A stretch of 64,000 bases of DNA from a virus, in IMG/VR virus record IMGVR_UViG_3300031334_000002, positions 1 to 64,000 of that record; one strand, written 5' to 3'. The notes under the pieces were generated by a model, which was given only the letters and a program-made list of their open reading frames with translations, ran no database searches and was not told the origin of the DNA. The stretch's first letter is position 1, and the number at the start of each line of letters is the position of its first letter. The position numbers and the translations under genes were made by a program. Below, in pieces: positions 50,566 to 57,628 of the stretch.

Positions 50566-50823
50566 ACCTTTTAGTATGCAAGATCTATGCCATTAATACC
50601 TTGTCAAGTGTTAATATTCTGACACCCATTGTATAAACATTTTACATATCTATCAGGATAACAGAATGACCGCTCTAAGCTATCCTAACGTTACCCCTAG
50701 TCAGTACATGGAAAGTTATTTTAAATGGATTCTAGAGGTAATCTGAGCTGCCACAGATTGTTGGTATTAGGTCTATGGCATGTTTCTTGCAATACCTTCT
50801 TATAGTGTATATAAAAATAGTGC
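50566..50823 (+). other. non-coding control stretch
   Basis: About 260 bases with no protein frame. Holds TGACACCCATTGTATAAAC (promoter-like) near 50630, and a half-dyad at 50776. Lies between the dyad array and the first early promoter. Origin of replication or early control region are the likely roles. Confidence 0.4.
50776..50791 (+). repeat. half-site of the dyad element
   Basis: TGGCA-N6-TTGCA with the same spacing as the left half of the three dyads; the right half is missing. It sits 33 bases upstream of the -35 box of the next promoter. Confidence 0.6.
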
Positions 50824-50849
50824 TTGTAATAAATGACACATGGTGTATA
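50811..50849 (+). repeat. 39-bp exact repeat, promoter copy 1
   Basis: Identical to 51146-51184. Contains the whole promoter core from ATAAAAATAG to GTGTATA. A duplicated promoter cassette. Confidence 0.85.
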
Positions 50850-50851
50850 CT
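50824..50851 (+). promoter_or_regulatory. early sigma70-type promoter E1 with ACAC-N3-GTGT operator
   Basis: TTGTAA at 50824, 16-base spacer, TATACT at 50846. The palindrome ACACATGGTGT (50836-50846) ends in the -10 box. Drives the gene at 50886. Confidence 0.7.
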
Positions 50852-50885
50852 GGTTATATAGAAATAAACAACAAAGGAATTAAAT

Positions 50886-51149
50886 ATGACTAAGTGTCCA
50901 AGTATTTTAACTCACCTATTAAGCGTTTATAAATCAGCCAATGATGAGGGAGCTGCTTACAGAACATTAAAGGCTTGTGTATTCACTAATAATCAGCCAG
51001 TCAATATAGTGTCAGCGATGACGGCGATTAGAGACATTCAATGTATGATTAGATTAGATAGGTGTCATGCTGTAGAATTAGAGTATTGTATCAGATACTT
51101 TTCAGAAGTAACGGCATATAGTGCGATTGAAATAAATCAGCGATTATAA
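50886..51149 (+). CDS. hypothetical early protein, 87 aa
   Basis: CAAAGGAATTAAAT before ATG. Helical, Cys-containing (KACVFTNN, IQCMIRLDRCHAVELEYC). First gene after the control region, so likely made at once after infection; such proteins often take over host functions. No family recognised. Confidence 0.65.
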   Translation: MTKCPSILTHLLSVYKSANDEGAAYRTLKACVFTNNQPVNIVSAMTAIRDIQCMIRLDRCHAVELEYCIRYFSEVTAYSAIEINQRL

Positions 51150-51184
51150 AAATAGTGCTTGTAATAAATGACACATGGTGTATA
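51146..51184 (+). repeat. 39-bp exact repeat, promoter copy 2
   Basis: Second copy of the promoter cassette at 50811-50849. It begins at the stop codon region of the gene at 50886. Confidence 0.85.
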
Positions 51185-51186
51185 AT
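51159..51186 (+). promoter_or_regulatory. early sigma70-type promoter E2
   Basis: TTGTAA at 51159, 16-base spacer, TATAAT at 51181, with the palindrome ACACATGGTGT at 51171-51181. Drives the gene at 51218. Confidence 0.72.
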
Positions 51187-51217
51187 GAAGTATAGAAACA
51201 AACAACAAAGGGAACTT

Positions 51218-51484
51218 ATGAACTTAGACACTACACTTATAGAAAATTTAGAGCTGATAGACAAAAAGAGAGTAGGTCAGGAATTTGAAATGATTTCAAA
51301 GCATGGTAACGCATACAGGTTTAGTCTTATTTTTAATAGTCGTGGTAACTATGGCTATATAATTGAAAGGCAAAACGGAATTACAGGAAAATACCATTTT
51401 GAAACTTCTAGCGGATACCTAACAAGTAGGTCTCACCTATATCAATGCGTGGAGTCTCAAGTATTTTACCACTATGAACTTTAA
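51218..51484 (+). CDS. hypothetical early protein, 88 aa
   Basis: Start at MNLDTTL because the promoter -10 box lies at 51181, inside the longer open frame, and AAAGGGAACTT precedes this ATG. Strand-rich centre (RFSLIFNSRGNYGYIIERQN). Single-gene transcript. Not recognised. Confidence 0.65.
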   Translation: MNLDTTLIENLELIDKKRVGQEFEMISKHGNAYRFSLIFNSRGNYGYIIERQNGITGKYHFETSSGYLTSRSHLYQCVESQVFYHYEL

Positions 51485-51487
51485 TAC

Positions 51488-51515
51488 TTTTTAATTATGA
51501 CACATGGTGTATAAT
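51488..51515 (+). promoter_or_regulatory. early promoter E3
   Basis: TATAAT at 51510 with the palindrome ACACATGGTGT (51500-51510); the -35 is weak (TTTTTA). Drives the gene at 51557. Confidence 0.6.
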
Positions 51516-51556
51516 GAGCTGATTTACTAGAGTGTAACAAAGATAGGGGGTAACTA

Positions 51557-51817
51557 ATGATTTACTTTGTGCAATTACTAAAAGCTGTTAAAGATAAAAG
51601 AATGTTAGCAATGATGCTAAATGATATTCAGTGGGAAGTGGAGGAGCTAGGTTACACTGGTCTAGAGAGTGAACTAATAAATGAATTATTGTCTAGTCAT
51701 TTTGGTGTCGAGATAGAATGCCCTAATCAACTAGATATGTTAACTAAGTGGGTACTCAATAATCAAGGTCTCATCAATACAAAGGCTGAAGAACTAGTGA
51801 AATCATATAACCTGTAA
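51557..51817 (+). CDS. hypothetical early protein, 86 aa
   Basis: AGGGGGTAACTA before ATG. All-helical acidic protein (MLNDIQWEVEELGYTGLESE). Ends shortly before a terminator, so it forms a single-gene unit. Not recognised. Confidence 0.65.
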   Translation: MIYFVQLLKAVKDKRMLAMMLNDIQWEVEELGYTGLESELINELLSSHFGVEIECPNQLDMLTKWVLNNQGLINTKAEELVKSYNL

Positions 51818-51843
51818 ACTAGGTAACATTTAAAAGATCATAG

Positions 51844-51867
51844 CCCCTAGAAATAGGGGTTTTTTTT
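51844..51867 (+). terminator. Rho-independent terminator
   Basis: CCCCTA-GAAA-TAGGGG followed by eight T. A tight GNRA-type loop and long T-run; ends the E3 transcript. Confidence 0.92.
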
Positions 51868-52393
51868 GGTTAAAATAGTTATTGACAAACAGTGGCACTT
51901 GTGCATACAGGGGATAGTTGCAATGACCTAAAACTGCTGGAAGAACTGGACCTAATATTGACTGAGATAGAGGTAAGTGGTTGATATCAAAGGGGTTTTA
52001 TGGCAGCCTTCTTTGGTATACCCTATACACTACTTTTAAGCTGTATAACCTAATTCGCTATCAGCTAGTAACCTTAAGCACTCTTTATTGTAATGTTTGG
52101 AAGTTTTATAGATAAGAAAAATGTTGGTGACTACATGGTTACTCTGTACTACCAGTTGTTAAATGTTGACTTACGCATTTAGTTAAATGGCGAATTTCTA
52201 GGATAGGAGACCTAAGAGGATGTAATAGATATTAAAGCACGGTCGTACTTACGCACAACTAAGTTGTTGATTACTGGTGAGCGTAAACAGATTCCAAGTA
52301 CTTACAAAATGTAATTTGGTGGAAAGATTTTCAGGTATTAAAATAATAATTCAATTATAGCCTATTATTAAATAGTTATAATAAATTATTTTC
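51868..52393 (+). other. stretch without a firm gene
   Basis: About 525 bases after the terminator. A TTGACA at 51882 with a poor -10 (CATACA, 51904) could start an RNA. Tiny frames exist: 52000-52053 (MAAFFGIPYTLLLSCIT, AAAGGGG upstream) and 52093-52182 (MFGSFIDKKN..., 29 codons, no ribosome site). An inverted pair TTACGC/GCGTAA encloses CAACTAAGTTG near 52250-52290, so a structured RNA is possible. None is secure. Confidence 0.3.
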
Positions 52394-52422
52394 TTTACAC
52401 GAGGTGTTATTTTTGCTATTAT
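52394..52422 (+). promoter_or_regulatory. early promoter E4
   Basis: TTTACA at 52394, 17-base spacer, TATTAT at 52417. The palindrome ACACGAGGTGT (52397-52407) here overlaps the -35 rather than the -10. Drives the gene at 52575 through a leader of about 150 bases. Confidence 0.6.
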
Positions 52423-52455
52423 AGTTATAGGGAAACAAAACAAGGGATTAAAGCA

Positions 52456-52503
52456 ATGAACCAACTAAACGAAGATTATATCTTTGAAGTGAGGAAAAAA
52501 TGA
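52456..52503 (+). CDS. possible 15-aa leader peptide
   Basis: MNQLNEDYIFEVRKK with AAGGGATTAAAGCA upstream, lying in the leader of the gene at 52575. The downstream leader can pair GAAGTGA with TCACTT. Could be a translational or attenuation leader; weak support. Confidence 0.25.
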   Translation: MNQLNEDYIFEVRKK

Positions 52504-52574
52504 AGTGGACTTAGACAATTATACCGCAAAAGGTCAATGTTAAAAAATACTTCACTTTCGGGGAGAAAATAGTA

Positions 52575-52967
52575 ATGAAAATAGAAATAACACCTAAACA
52601 ATTATACTTGATAGAACTAATTAATGAGAAGCGGGGTAAAAGAAATAAGTTATTAGCTAGTCAGTCTTCCATAGACTATTACACTAAGTGGTGGGCTGAT
52701 TACGCTCTAGAAATAATAGAAGAGCTAGGAGACTTTGATTTTAGTGGGGTAGAGGTAGAGATAACAGATAGCACTAGTTCAAATTGTTATCGTTCAGAAA
52801 ATTATAAAGTAACATCTCCTAGAAAGCTAGAATCAAGAGACCTAGATATACTTAGAGCTTATGATACTTTTATGGGAGGTCAGGAGGTGGGAAAGTTATA
52901 CCGAGAGGAGGAGATAAACGGAAAATTTGTCTATAATCTAAAATCGGTATGTGATAGTTCAGACTAA
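52575..52967 (+). CDS. hypothetical early protein, 130 aa
   Basis: GGGGAGAAAATAGTA before ATG. Helical first half (KQLYLIELINEKRGKRNKLL) and a strand-rich centre (FSGVEVEITDSTSSNCYRSE). Not recognised; part of the early single-gene transcript series. Confidence 0.65.
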   Translation: MKIEITPKQLYLIELINEKRGKRNKLLASQSSIDYYTKWWADYALEIIEELGDFDFSGVEVEITDSTSSNCYRSENYKVTSPRKLESRDLDILRAYDTFMGGQEVGKLYREEEINGKFVYNLKSVCDSSD

Positions 52968-53000
52968 ACAAAATTATTAGAATAGTGGTTTATTTTTTAA

Positions 53001-53029
53001 TTGACATACTGTATTAAATAATGTATACT
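53001..53029 (+). promoter_or_regulatory. early sigma70 promoter E5
   Basis: TTGACA at 53001, 17-base spacer, TATACT at 53024: near-consensus. No ACAC-N3-GTGT palindrome here. Drives three very small genes from 53069. Confidence 0.78.
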
Positions 53030-53068
53030 AATTTTAGAAGGTAATAAATGATTCAAAAAGGAGACAGC

Positions 53069-53221
53069 ATGACTATTACTAAACAAATATCAGTTATCAT
53101 TAGAATTCTAAACAATTCTAGATTACACACTTGCCCTTGTGGATTTCAATGTATGCCTATGATTGTCAGTGGTAATAAGTTTACGTGTCCAGAATGTGAA
53201 AATGAAAGCGAGATTCAATAA
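53069..53221 (+). CDS. zinc-ribbon microprotein, 50 aa
   Basis: AAAGGAGACAGC before ATG. Zinc-ribbon CPCGFQC (residues 23-29) and CPEC (40-43). TAATG overlap with the next tiny gene, so the three genes to 53444 form one operon. Confidence 0.62.
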   Translation: MTITKQISVIIRILNNSRLHTCPCGFQCMPMIVSGNKFTCPECENESEIQ

Positions 53222-53310
53222 TGATAGAATTATTTGTATACATTAACGGCTTTGTTATTGTAACAATAATCGGTATTGATATGTTGATGAATAGTAAAAG
53301 GAGAAGATAG
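53221..53310 (+). CDS. 29-aa membrane peptide
   Basis: One hydrophobic segment (VYINGFVIVTIIGIDMLM) and a basic tail SKRRR. Starts in the previous stop (TAATG) and shares its own stop with the next GTG. Probable inner-membrane micropeptide. Confidence 0.5.
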   Translation: MIELFVYINGFVIVTIIGIDMLMNSKRRR

Positions 53311-53444
53311 TGAAATATGTAATTGCGCCACATAAAGGATACTGGGCAGTATGGGAAGATGTTGACAATTGGAAGAAGTGTAACCCTATTAGTGATCTTT
53401 ATGTGGATTATATGGGAGCATTCCAATGGTTATTAACAAAATAG
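53310..53444 (+). CDS. hypothetical protein, 44 aa
   Basis: GTG start overlapping the previous TAG, preceded by AAGGAGAAGATA. Trp-rich (GYWAVWEDVDNWKKC...FQWLL). Small soluble domain of unknown function. Confidence 0.55.
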   Translation: MKYVIAPHKGYWAVWEDVDNWKKCNPISDLYVDYMGAFQWLLTK

Positions 53445-53447
53445 TTA

Positions 53448-53476
53448 TTGACGCAGTGTATAAAGTATGATATAAT
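53448..53476 (+). promoter_or_regulatory. early sigma70 promoter E6
   Basis: TTGACG at 53448, 17-base spacer, TATAAT at 53471. Starts four bases after the previous stop codon and drives the DUF2786 gene. Confidence 0.78.
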
Positions 53477-53504
53477 TATGTATAACCTAAAAAAGAGGAC
53501 AATC

Positions 53505-54152
53505 ATGGAAAAATCAATACTCGAAAAAATACAAAAACTTTTAAAACTAGCCGAGTCGTCAAATGAGAATGAAGCAAAACTAGCAATGACTAAAGCGCAG
53601 GACCTCATGTTGAGACATAATATCAGTATGCGTAGCGTTGAAAACCATGATAGTGAATATATCAATGAAACTTCAGACACTTTTAAAAGAAAGCCCGAAA
53701 ATTCGGACTATATCAATAACATTTTAAGAAAATACTTTTTTATTGAGATAGTAACATCTAAAAGACATGGGGGTTCATTTTTTAATTATATAGGTGAAAA
53801 AAATAACGTTAATACGGCTATTTATATGAGAAACTTTATAACTGATACTTTTAAAAGGTTGTGGTTAGACTACAAAAAAGAGACTGGGGTAAGTGTTAGG
53901 TCTAAAAGTTCTTTCATGTATGGATTACATCAAGGTTTTTGTGAGAAGTTAGAAGAACAACGACAAAACGTAGAGCAAGAAACAGGACTAGTACTTGTAA
54001 ACGACCAAAAAGCAACCAACAAAATGAATGAATTATTTTCTAAATTGTCAAAGGGTAGGGCTTCAAAAACTACTATTAGGGATTGTCAAGCTGTTAATAG
54101 TGGTGTAAGACAAGGTAAAAAGATTACAATATCAGCAGGTGCACTAAAATAG
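53505..54152 (+). CDS. DUF2786-domain protein
   Basis: 215 residues from MEKSILEK, chosen because the promoter lies inside the longer frame and AAGAGGACAATC precedes it. The first 45 residues are the DUF2786 signature (ILEKIQKLLKLAESSNENEA then KAQDLMLRHNI); the rest (residues 55-215) matches the usual C-terminal partner region of phage DUF2786 proteins, ending GVRQGKKITI. Molecular function is not established for the family. Confidence 0.85.
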   Translation: MEKSILEKIQKLLKLAESSNENEAKLAMTKAQDLMLRHNISMRSVENHDSEYINETSDTFKRKPENSDYINNILRKYFFIEIVTSKRHGGSFFNYIGEKNNVNTAIYMRNFITDTFKRLWLDYKKETGVSVRSKSSFMYGLHQGFCEKLEEQRQNVEQETGLVLVNDQKATNKMNELFSKLSKGRASKTTIRDCQAVNSGVRQGKKITISAGALK

Positions 54153-54155
54153 TTA

Positions 54156-54185
54156 TTGACATACTATAACACACTGTGTTATACT
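54156..54185 (+). promoter_or_regulatory. early sigma70 promoter E7 with operator
   Basis: TTGACA at 54156, 18-base spacer, TATACT at 54180; the palindrome ACACACTGTGT (54169-54179) abuts the -10. Confidence 0.75.
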
Positions 54186-54203
54186 TAGGTAAGGGAGTAA
54201 AAG

Positions 54204-54674
54204 GTGAACTACAAAAGAAAAGACATTGATCTAGCTTATAGTAATATTAGAACTATTATTGATAAGCTCATGATACGATATCAGGTTAATTTTAAGCCCT
54301 CTAGTAATGCTCCTAGTACTTACAAGGCTATGCGCTCTAAAAGAGACGAGAACGGCTATTTCGTTGTTTACAACGGTGGTGATCATGGACTACTAGGTGA
54401 GGACTATAATATTAAGTTTAGAGCCCTACATGACTTTATGCATTACAAGCATAATTTAAGTTTTAAATTTGAAGATGAAAGAAAATTGTCCGATATAACA
54501 ATGATAACTTTTAGTGAAATGGCATGGGGTGAACTAAACATTACAGCTTGGCAGACTCATTGCATTCGACAAGTTATAGATAGGGAAATAAGAGGACAAA
54601 TTGATTATTTTGAAACAAGAGGTCACTATGTACCTAATCAAAGTGTGTTTATTTTAGACCACTTCAACTTATAA
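54204..54674 (+). CDS. conserved-looking protein with HDFMHY motif, 156 aa
   Basis: GTG start after AAGGGAGTAAAAG. A FRALHDFMHYKHNLSF block (about residues 76-91) and later WQTHCIRQVIDREIRGQ give several conserved-type His residues (HD-x2-H), as in a metal-binding helical protein. I recognise the look of a phage-specific family but cannot give it a function. Confidence 0.7.
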   Translation: MNYKRKDIDLAYSNIRTIIDKLMIRYQVNFKPSSNAPSTYKAMRSKRDENGYFVVYNGGDHGLLGEDYNIKFRALHDFMHYKHNLSFKFEDERKLSDITMITFSEMAWGELNITAWQTHCIRQVIDREIRGQIDYFETRGHYVPNQSVFILDHFNL

Positions 54675-54689
54675 ACAAAAGGAATTTAC

Positions 54690-55175
54690 ATGAAAAAACT
54701 AATCGCATTGGCTACTCTAGTTTTACTAACAAGTTGCGGGAAAGACATTTCAGTTATTGAAACTTTTAAAACTCAAGATTTCGAAGGTTTCTATTTTTGC
54801 GACAATCAATCAAGTTTAGAATTACTAGTTGATTTTAACAATAGAGTGACATTTGAAACAAGCGGTCAATCTCTTAATACCGTTAATCCAGTTAACGACA
54901 CACTAGGGACACATCCAACAATTGGAGAAAGGGATTTATTGATGGCTAACAATAAACTAATAGTTACACCTAGAAACTACAACTATAATTCAGCCACACA
55001 CGATATCGAAGAGGACATTGGTGGGTCCGACATCAATGGTAACAGACGCACGGACTTAGAGGTAGTTTTGGTTAAAGAAAAGGAAGTGAACATTACTATC
55101 AGCATTTTTGCTAATGCTGTAAATTCAAATGTCAATAATGTTGTAGTAAAAAGAACAATTAATTGTAAAAAATAA
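54690..55175 (+). CDS. lipoprotein, 161 aa
   Basis: AAAAGGAATTTAC before ATG. Signal with lipobox LTSC (Cys 16), then a beta-rich mature domain (FEGFYFCDNQSSLELLVDFN; VNITISIFANAVNSNVNNVV). Probably outer-membrane or periplasmic. Early expression of a lipoprotein suggests superinfection exclusion or envelope modification, as inference. Confidence 0.72.
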   Translation: MKKLIALATLVLLTSCGKDISVIETFKTQDFEGFYFCDNQSSLELLVDFNNRVTFETSGQSLNTVNPVNDTLGTHPTIGERDLLMANNKLIVTPRNYNYNSATHDIEEDIGGSDINGNRRTDLEVVLVKEKEVNITISIFANAVNSNVNNVVVKRTINCKK

Positions 55176-55176
55176 G

Positions 55177-55204
55177 TTGACAATAATAACGCATAGTGTA
55201 TAAT
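55177..55204 (+). promoter_or_regulatory. early sigma70 promoter E8
   Basis: TTGACA at 55177, 16-base spacer, TATAAT at 55199; ACGCATAGTGT (55189-55199) is the operator with one mismatch. Confidence 0.75.
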
Positions 55205-55230
55205 TAAAGTAAGTCAAAAAGGGGGTATTT

Positions 55231-55425
55231 ATGGCATCACAAAATTATCTAAATACTCAAGAAGGTGAAACTACGGAATTGGTTCAAATTTTCCTACCTA
55301 CCATAGATACCCCCCCTTCTATTTCTCGTTTACATGAGCTGAGGATGACGAAAAGAGTAATGGACAAAGTAAAGAAACAAAGCGAAACATTTTATAGATA
55401 TAACGACAAGGAGAATGTAGCATGA
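55231..55425 (+). CDS. hypothetical protein, 64 aa
   Basis: AAAAGGGGGTATTT before ATG. Thr/Glu-rich start and helical, basic C-terminal half (LHELRMTKRVMDKVKKQSE). Not recognised. Confidence 0.6.
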   Translation: MASQNYLNTQEGETTELVQIFLPTIDTPPSISRLHELRMTKRVMDKVKKQSETFYRYNDKENVA

Positions 55426-55523
55426 AAGGATTAAATAGTCAGAATTTTTTCTATTTAGGATTACTAATTGGTTTATCTATTTTAATAATTATGCAGGAGC
55501 TACTGGAATGGTTTATTGGATAA
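55422..55523 (+). CDS. 33-aa membrane peptide
   Basis: AAGGAGAATGTAGC before ATG. FFYLGLLIGLSILIIMQELL is one membrane segment. Stop of the previous gene overlaps (ATGA). Confidence 0.55.
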   Translation: MKGLNSQNFFYLGLLIGLSILIIMQELLEWFIG

Positions 55524-55576
55524 CAAAACATTTAATTTTATTGTACTTTTTAATTTTTATAATCAATCAAGCTTAA
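55508..55576 (+). CDS. 22-aa membrane peptide
   Basis: Overlaps the previous micropeptide; CAGGAGCTACTGGA precedes ATG. Almost wholly hydrophobic (ITKHLILLYFLIFIINQ). May be a toxin-like or coupling peptide, or not translated. Confidence 0.35.
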   Translation: MVYWITKHLILLYFLIFIINQA

Positions 55577-55588
55577 TAGGAGCATAAC

Positions 55589-56230
55589 ATGGCAGATAAA
55601 AAAGGGAACACTGGTTACAGGAACACTGGTTACAGGAACACTGGTGACATGAACACTGGTAACTATAACAATGGTGACAGTAACACTGGTAGCTGTAACA
55701 CTGGTTACAGGAACACTGGTAACATGAACACTGGTAACATGAACACTGGTAGCTGGAACACTGGTAACATGAACACTGGTAGCTGGAACACTGGTAACTG
55801 GAACACTGGTAACTATAACACTGGTAGCTGTAACACAACAACACCTAATGTTAGATTATTTAACAAAGAAACAGACTGGAAATTTACGGGGACGAAGTAC
55901 GCATCTTTTTTGAATAAAATTTATAAATACCAATGTAATCTTTGTAGGTGGGTATATAGTAAAGACATGACACTTGAAGAGAAAAGGGACCATAAGACAC
56001 ACGAAACTACAGGAGGTTATTTAAAAGTGTTAAAATCTAAATACAACGAAAAAGAAGTCTCAAAAGAGGACATTGATTACTTTGAAAGTCTTCCTAACTT
56101 TTGTCCTAAGATACTAGAGGAGACTACTGGAATTGTATTAAATAAAACCAAAACAATAGAAATTGACGGAGAGACCATTGAAATTAGTCTAGATAGTTTT
56201 AATCAATTAAAGAAAAGTTTACTTAAATAG
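55589..56230 (+). CDS. pentapeptide-repeat (NTGxx) protein with C-terminal phage domain
   Basis: 213 residues. Residues 7-81 are 15 consecutive NTGxx pentapeptides (NTGYR, NTGNM, NTGSW, NTGNY and so on) encoded by a 15-bp DNA repeat, predicting a right-handed four-sided beta helix. Residues 83-213 are a separate domain (VRLFNKETDWKF; CNLCRW; YFESLPNFCP) found with such repeats in other phages. Some pentapeptide proteins mimic DNA and bind gyrase; no direct sign of that here. Confidence 0.82.
   Translation: MADKKGNTGYRNTGYRNTGDMNTGNYNNGDSNTGSCNTGYRNTGNMNTGNMNTGSWNTGNMNTGSWNTGNWNTGNYNTGSCNTTTPNVRLFNKETDWKFTGTKYASFLNKIYKYQCNLCRWVYSKDMTLEEKRDHKTHETTGGYLKVLKSKYNEKEVSKEDIDYFESLPNFCPKILEETTGIVLNKTKTIEIDGETIEISLDSFNQLKKSLLK
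55607..55831 (+). repeat. 15-bp tandem repeat, 15 units
   Basis: Units of the type AACACTGGTNNCNNG, coding the NTGxx pentapeptides. The near-identical units make copy number prone to change in frame. Confidence 0.88.
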
Positions 56231-56240
56231 GAGAAGGACT

Positions 56241-56651
56241 ATGCGTCAAGTTGTATTTACAGAATTTTTTATCTTTTCAGCACATAAAAAGGGACTCTCG
56301 GTAAACGAGAATCATAAGAGGTCTAGAGAGCTTTGGAATGTTTTAACAGATTTAGGTGTCAACTTTGTTAACGTGGGAGGATGTTATAAAGACGATAAAC
56401 AACAATCAATTATGTTACTAGACGGGAATGAGGAAACTGTAAAAGAGCTATGCGGCTTATATGATCAAGAAAGCTACTTGCATAGAAGTGCGGATAACTC
56501 CGTTTTACTTAAAATGTTAGAAGGGGAAATTATAGAGTTAGGAGAACCATTGGTAATAACTCAAAATGAACTAAACGATTTTGAAAGTTACACAATTTTA
56601 CCTCAAAAAAATGGCACTAATCTGTATTTTACTTTTAAAAAGGTACAATAA
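56241..56651 (+). CDS. hypothetical protein, 136 aa
   Basis: AGGAGAAGGACT before ATG. Alternating strand/helix pattern (VVFTEFFIFSAHKKG; ELWNVLTDLGVNFVNVGGCY; SIMLLDGNEETVKELC) like a ferredoxin-like fold. Phage-type protein, function unknown. Confidence 0.68.
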   Translation: MRQVVFTEFFIFSAHKKGLSVNENHKRSRELWNVLTDLGVNFVNVGGCYKDDKQQSIMLLDGNEETVKELCGLYDQESYLHRSADNSVLLKMLEGEIIELGEPLVITQNELNDFESYTILPQKNGTNLYFTFKKVQ

Positions 56652-56654
56652 AGG

Positions 56655-56683
56655 TTGACAAGTAATGACACATAGTGTATACT
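56655..56683 (+). promoter_or_regulatory. early sigma70 promoter E9 with operator
   Basis: TTGACA at 56655, 17-base spacer, TATACT at 56678; palindrome ACACATAGTGT at 56668-56678. Confidence 0.8.
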
Positions 56684-56701
56684 TAGGTAAGGGAGATGAG
56701 A

Positions 56702-57250
56702 ATGAACTACAGCAAGAACATTGAAAATATCTTTAAGCAAGCAAAACCTTATCAGATCGCTCAAGGCAAAAATTGGTATAGACAAGCTAATGCGTTTTGT
56801 GAAGAAATTTCACAAAGTCATAATTTGCCTACTTGGAAAGTGGCGTTAATTGTTTCTGCATTGTCACCTAGAAATAAATGGCATAGAAATAAACTAGACG
56901 CTATCAATCTAATTGAAAAACAATTAGACGGGAAGTATTCAACTTTTAATTCTAATAGAGATAAGGCTATCAATATTCTAGGTTGTGAGAATATATTACA
57001 AGGGCTATCTCTACTAGGTAAAGGTAAGAAAACACGAGCTTTCTTTTTTAACATCTATAACCCAAAAAGTAAGGTTGTTTGCGTAGACTCGTGGGCGTGT
57101 AGGATAGCTGGACATCCAAAAGACTCACCTACTCCTAAGCAATATGACGTTATAAGTGACGCATATAAAAAGGTAGCAAGTAAGTTTAACATGACGGCTA
57201 GTGAATTACAGGCAATTACTTGGTGTGTATTTAGAGGAGCTGCGGCATGA
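56702..57250 (+). CDS. phage protein with glycosylase-like helical pattern, 182 aa
   Basis: Start at MNYSKN (GGGAG six bases before); an ATG two codons up touches the ribosome site. Blocks ALSPRNKWHRNKLDAINLI, KKTRAFFFNIYNP, VCVDSWACRIAG and ELQAITWCVFRG form a family seen in many phages. The GKGKKTRAFFFNI...VVCVDSWACRIA order resembles the helix-hairpin-helix and catalytic region of DNA glycosylases (K-T--F, VDTHV-R), so a DNA-base function is possible; this is inference. Confidence 0.7.
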   Translation: MNYSKNIENIFKQAKPYQIAQGKNWYRQANAFCEEISQSHNLPTWKVALIVSALSPRNKWHRNKLDAINLIEKQLDGKYSTFNSNRDKAINILGCENILQGLSLLGKGKKTRAFFFNIYNPKSKVVCVDSWACRIAGHPKDSPTPKQYDVISDAYKKVASKFNMTASELQAITWCVFRGAAA

Positions 57251-57372
57251 TGATATTTTTAACATGTAACGATTGTAACGAAGAGGTAGAGGTCTATTGT
57301 GATGGTGACGGTCCTATGATGTGTCCAGAGTGTATGAGTATTGATAACTTTAGTGAGGTGGATTATGAATAA
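57247..57372 (+). CDS. zinc-ribbon microprotein, 41 aa
   Basis: ATG overlapping the previous stop. CNDC (7-10) and CPEC (26-29) give a zinc ribbon with acidic loops. Ends overlapping the next ATG. Confidence 0.6.
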   Translation: MMIFLTCNDCNEEVEVYCDGDGPMMCPECMSIDNFSEVDYE

Positions 57373-57628
57373 ACGAGAACAATTAAAAAAAGAATTAAAA
57401 GGTAAATTTTTTACAGTAGTATTCACTAAGAAAAACGGCACACTTAGGAAAATGAATGCAAGACTTGGTGTTACTAAACATTTAAAAGGTGGCAGTAAGT
57501 CTTTTAATGACGCTGATTTTAATTATCTAACAGTCTTTGACCTACAAAAGAAAGCTTATAGAACTGTAAACCTAAACACTGTAAAAAAGATAACCTGTAA
57601 AAAAGACTTGACGCATCTTGTTAATTAG
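57365..57628 (+). CDS. SH3-like beta-barrel phage protein, 87 aa
   Basis: Start at MNKREQL with GTGAGGTGGATT upstream. TVVFTKKNGTLRKMNARLGV, VTKHLKGGSKS, LTVFDLQKKAYRTVNL blocks match a small phage family annotated as SH3 beta-barrel fold. Role unknown, perhaps protein or nucleic-acid binding. Confidence 0.72.
   Translation: MNKREQLKKELKGKFFTVVFTKKNGTLRKMNARLGVTKHLKGGSKSFNDADFNYLTVFDLQKKAYRTVNLNTVKKITCKKDLTHLVN

Noticed and set aside
52146-52166. Possible seventh late promoter (minus strand TTTAACAACTGG)
   Set aside because: The core has a mismatch (CTGG for CTAG), spacing to the AGAG part is off, and no leftward gene follows.
55601-55836. CRISPR-like repeat array
   Set aside because: The 15-bp repeats have no spacers and are coding.
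55563-55844. Minus-strand Cys/Ser/Tyr repeat protein
   Set aside because: It is the complement of the 15-bp NTGxx repeat; the plus strand has the ribosome site and the conserved C-terminal domain.
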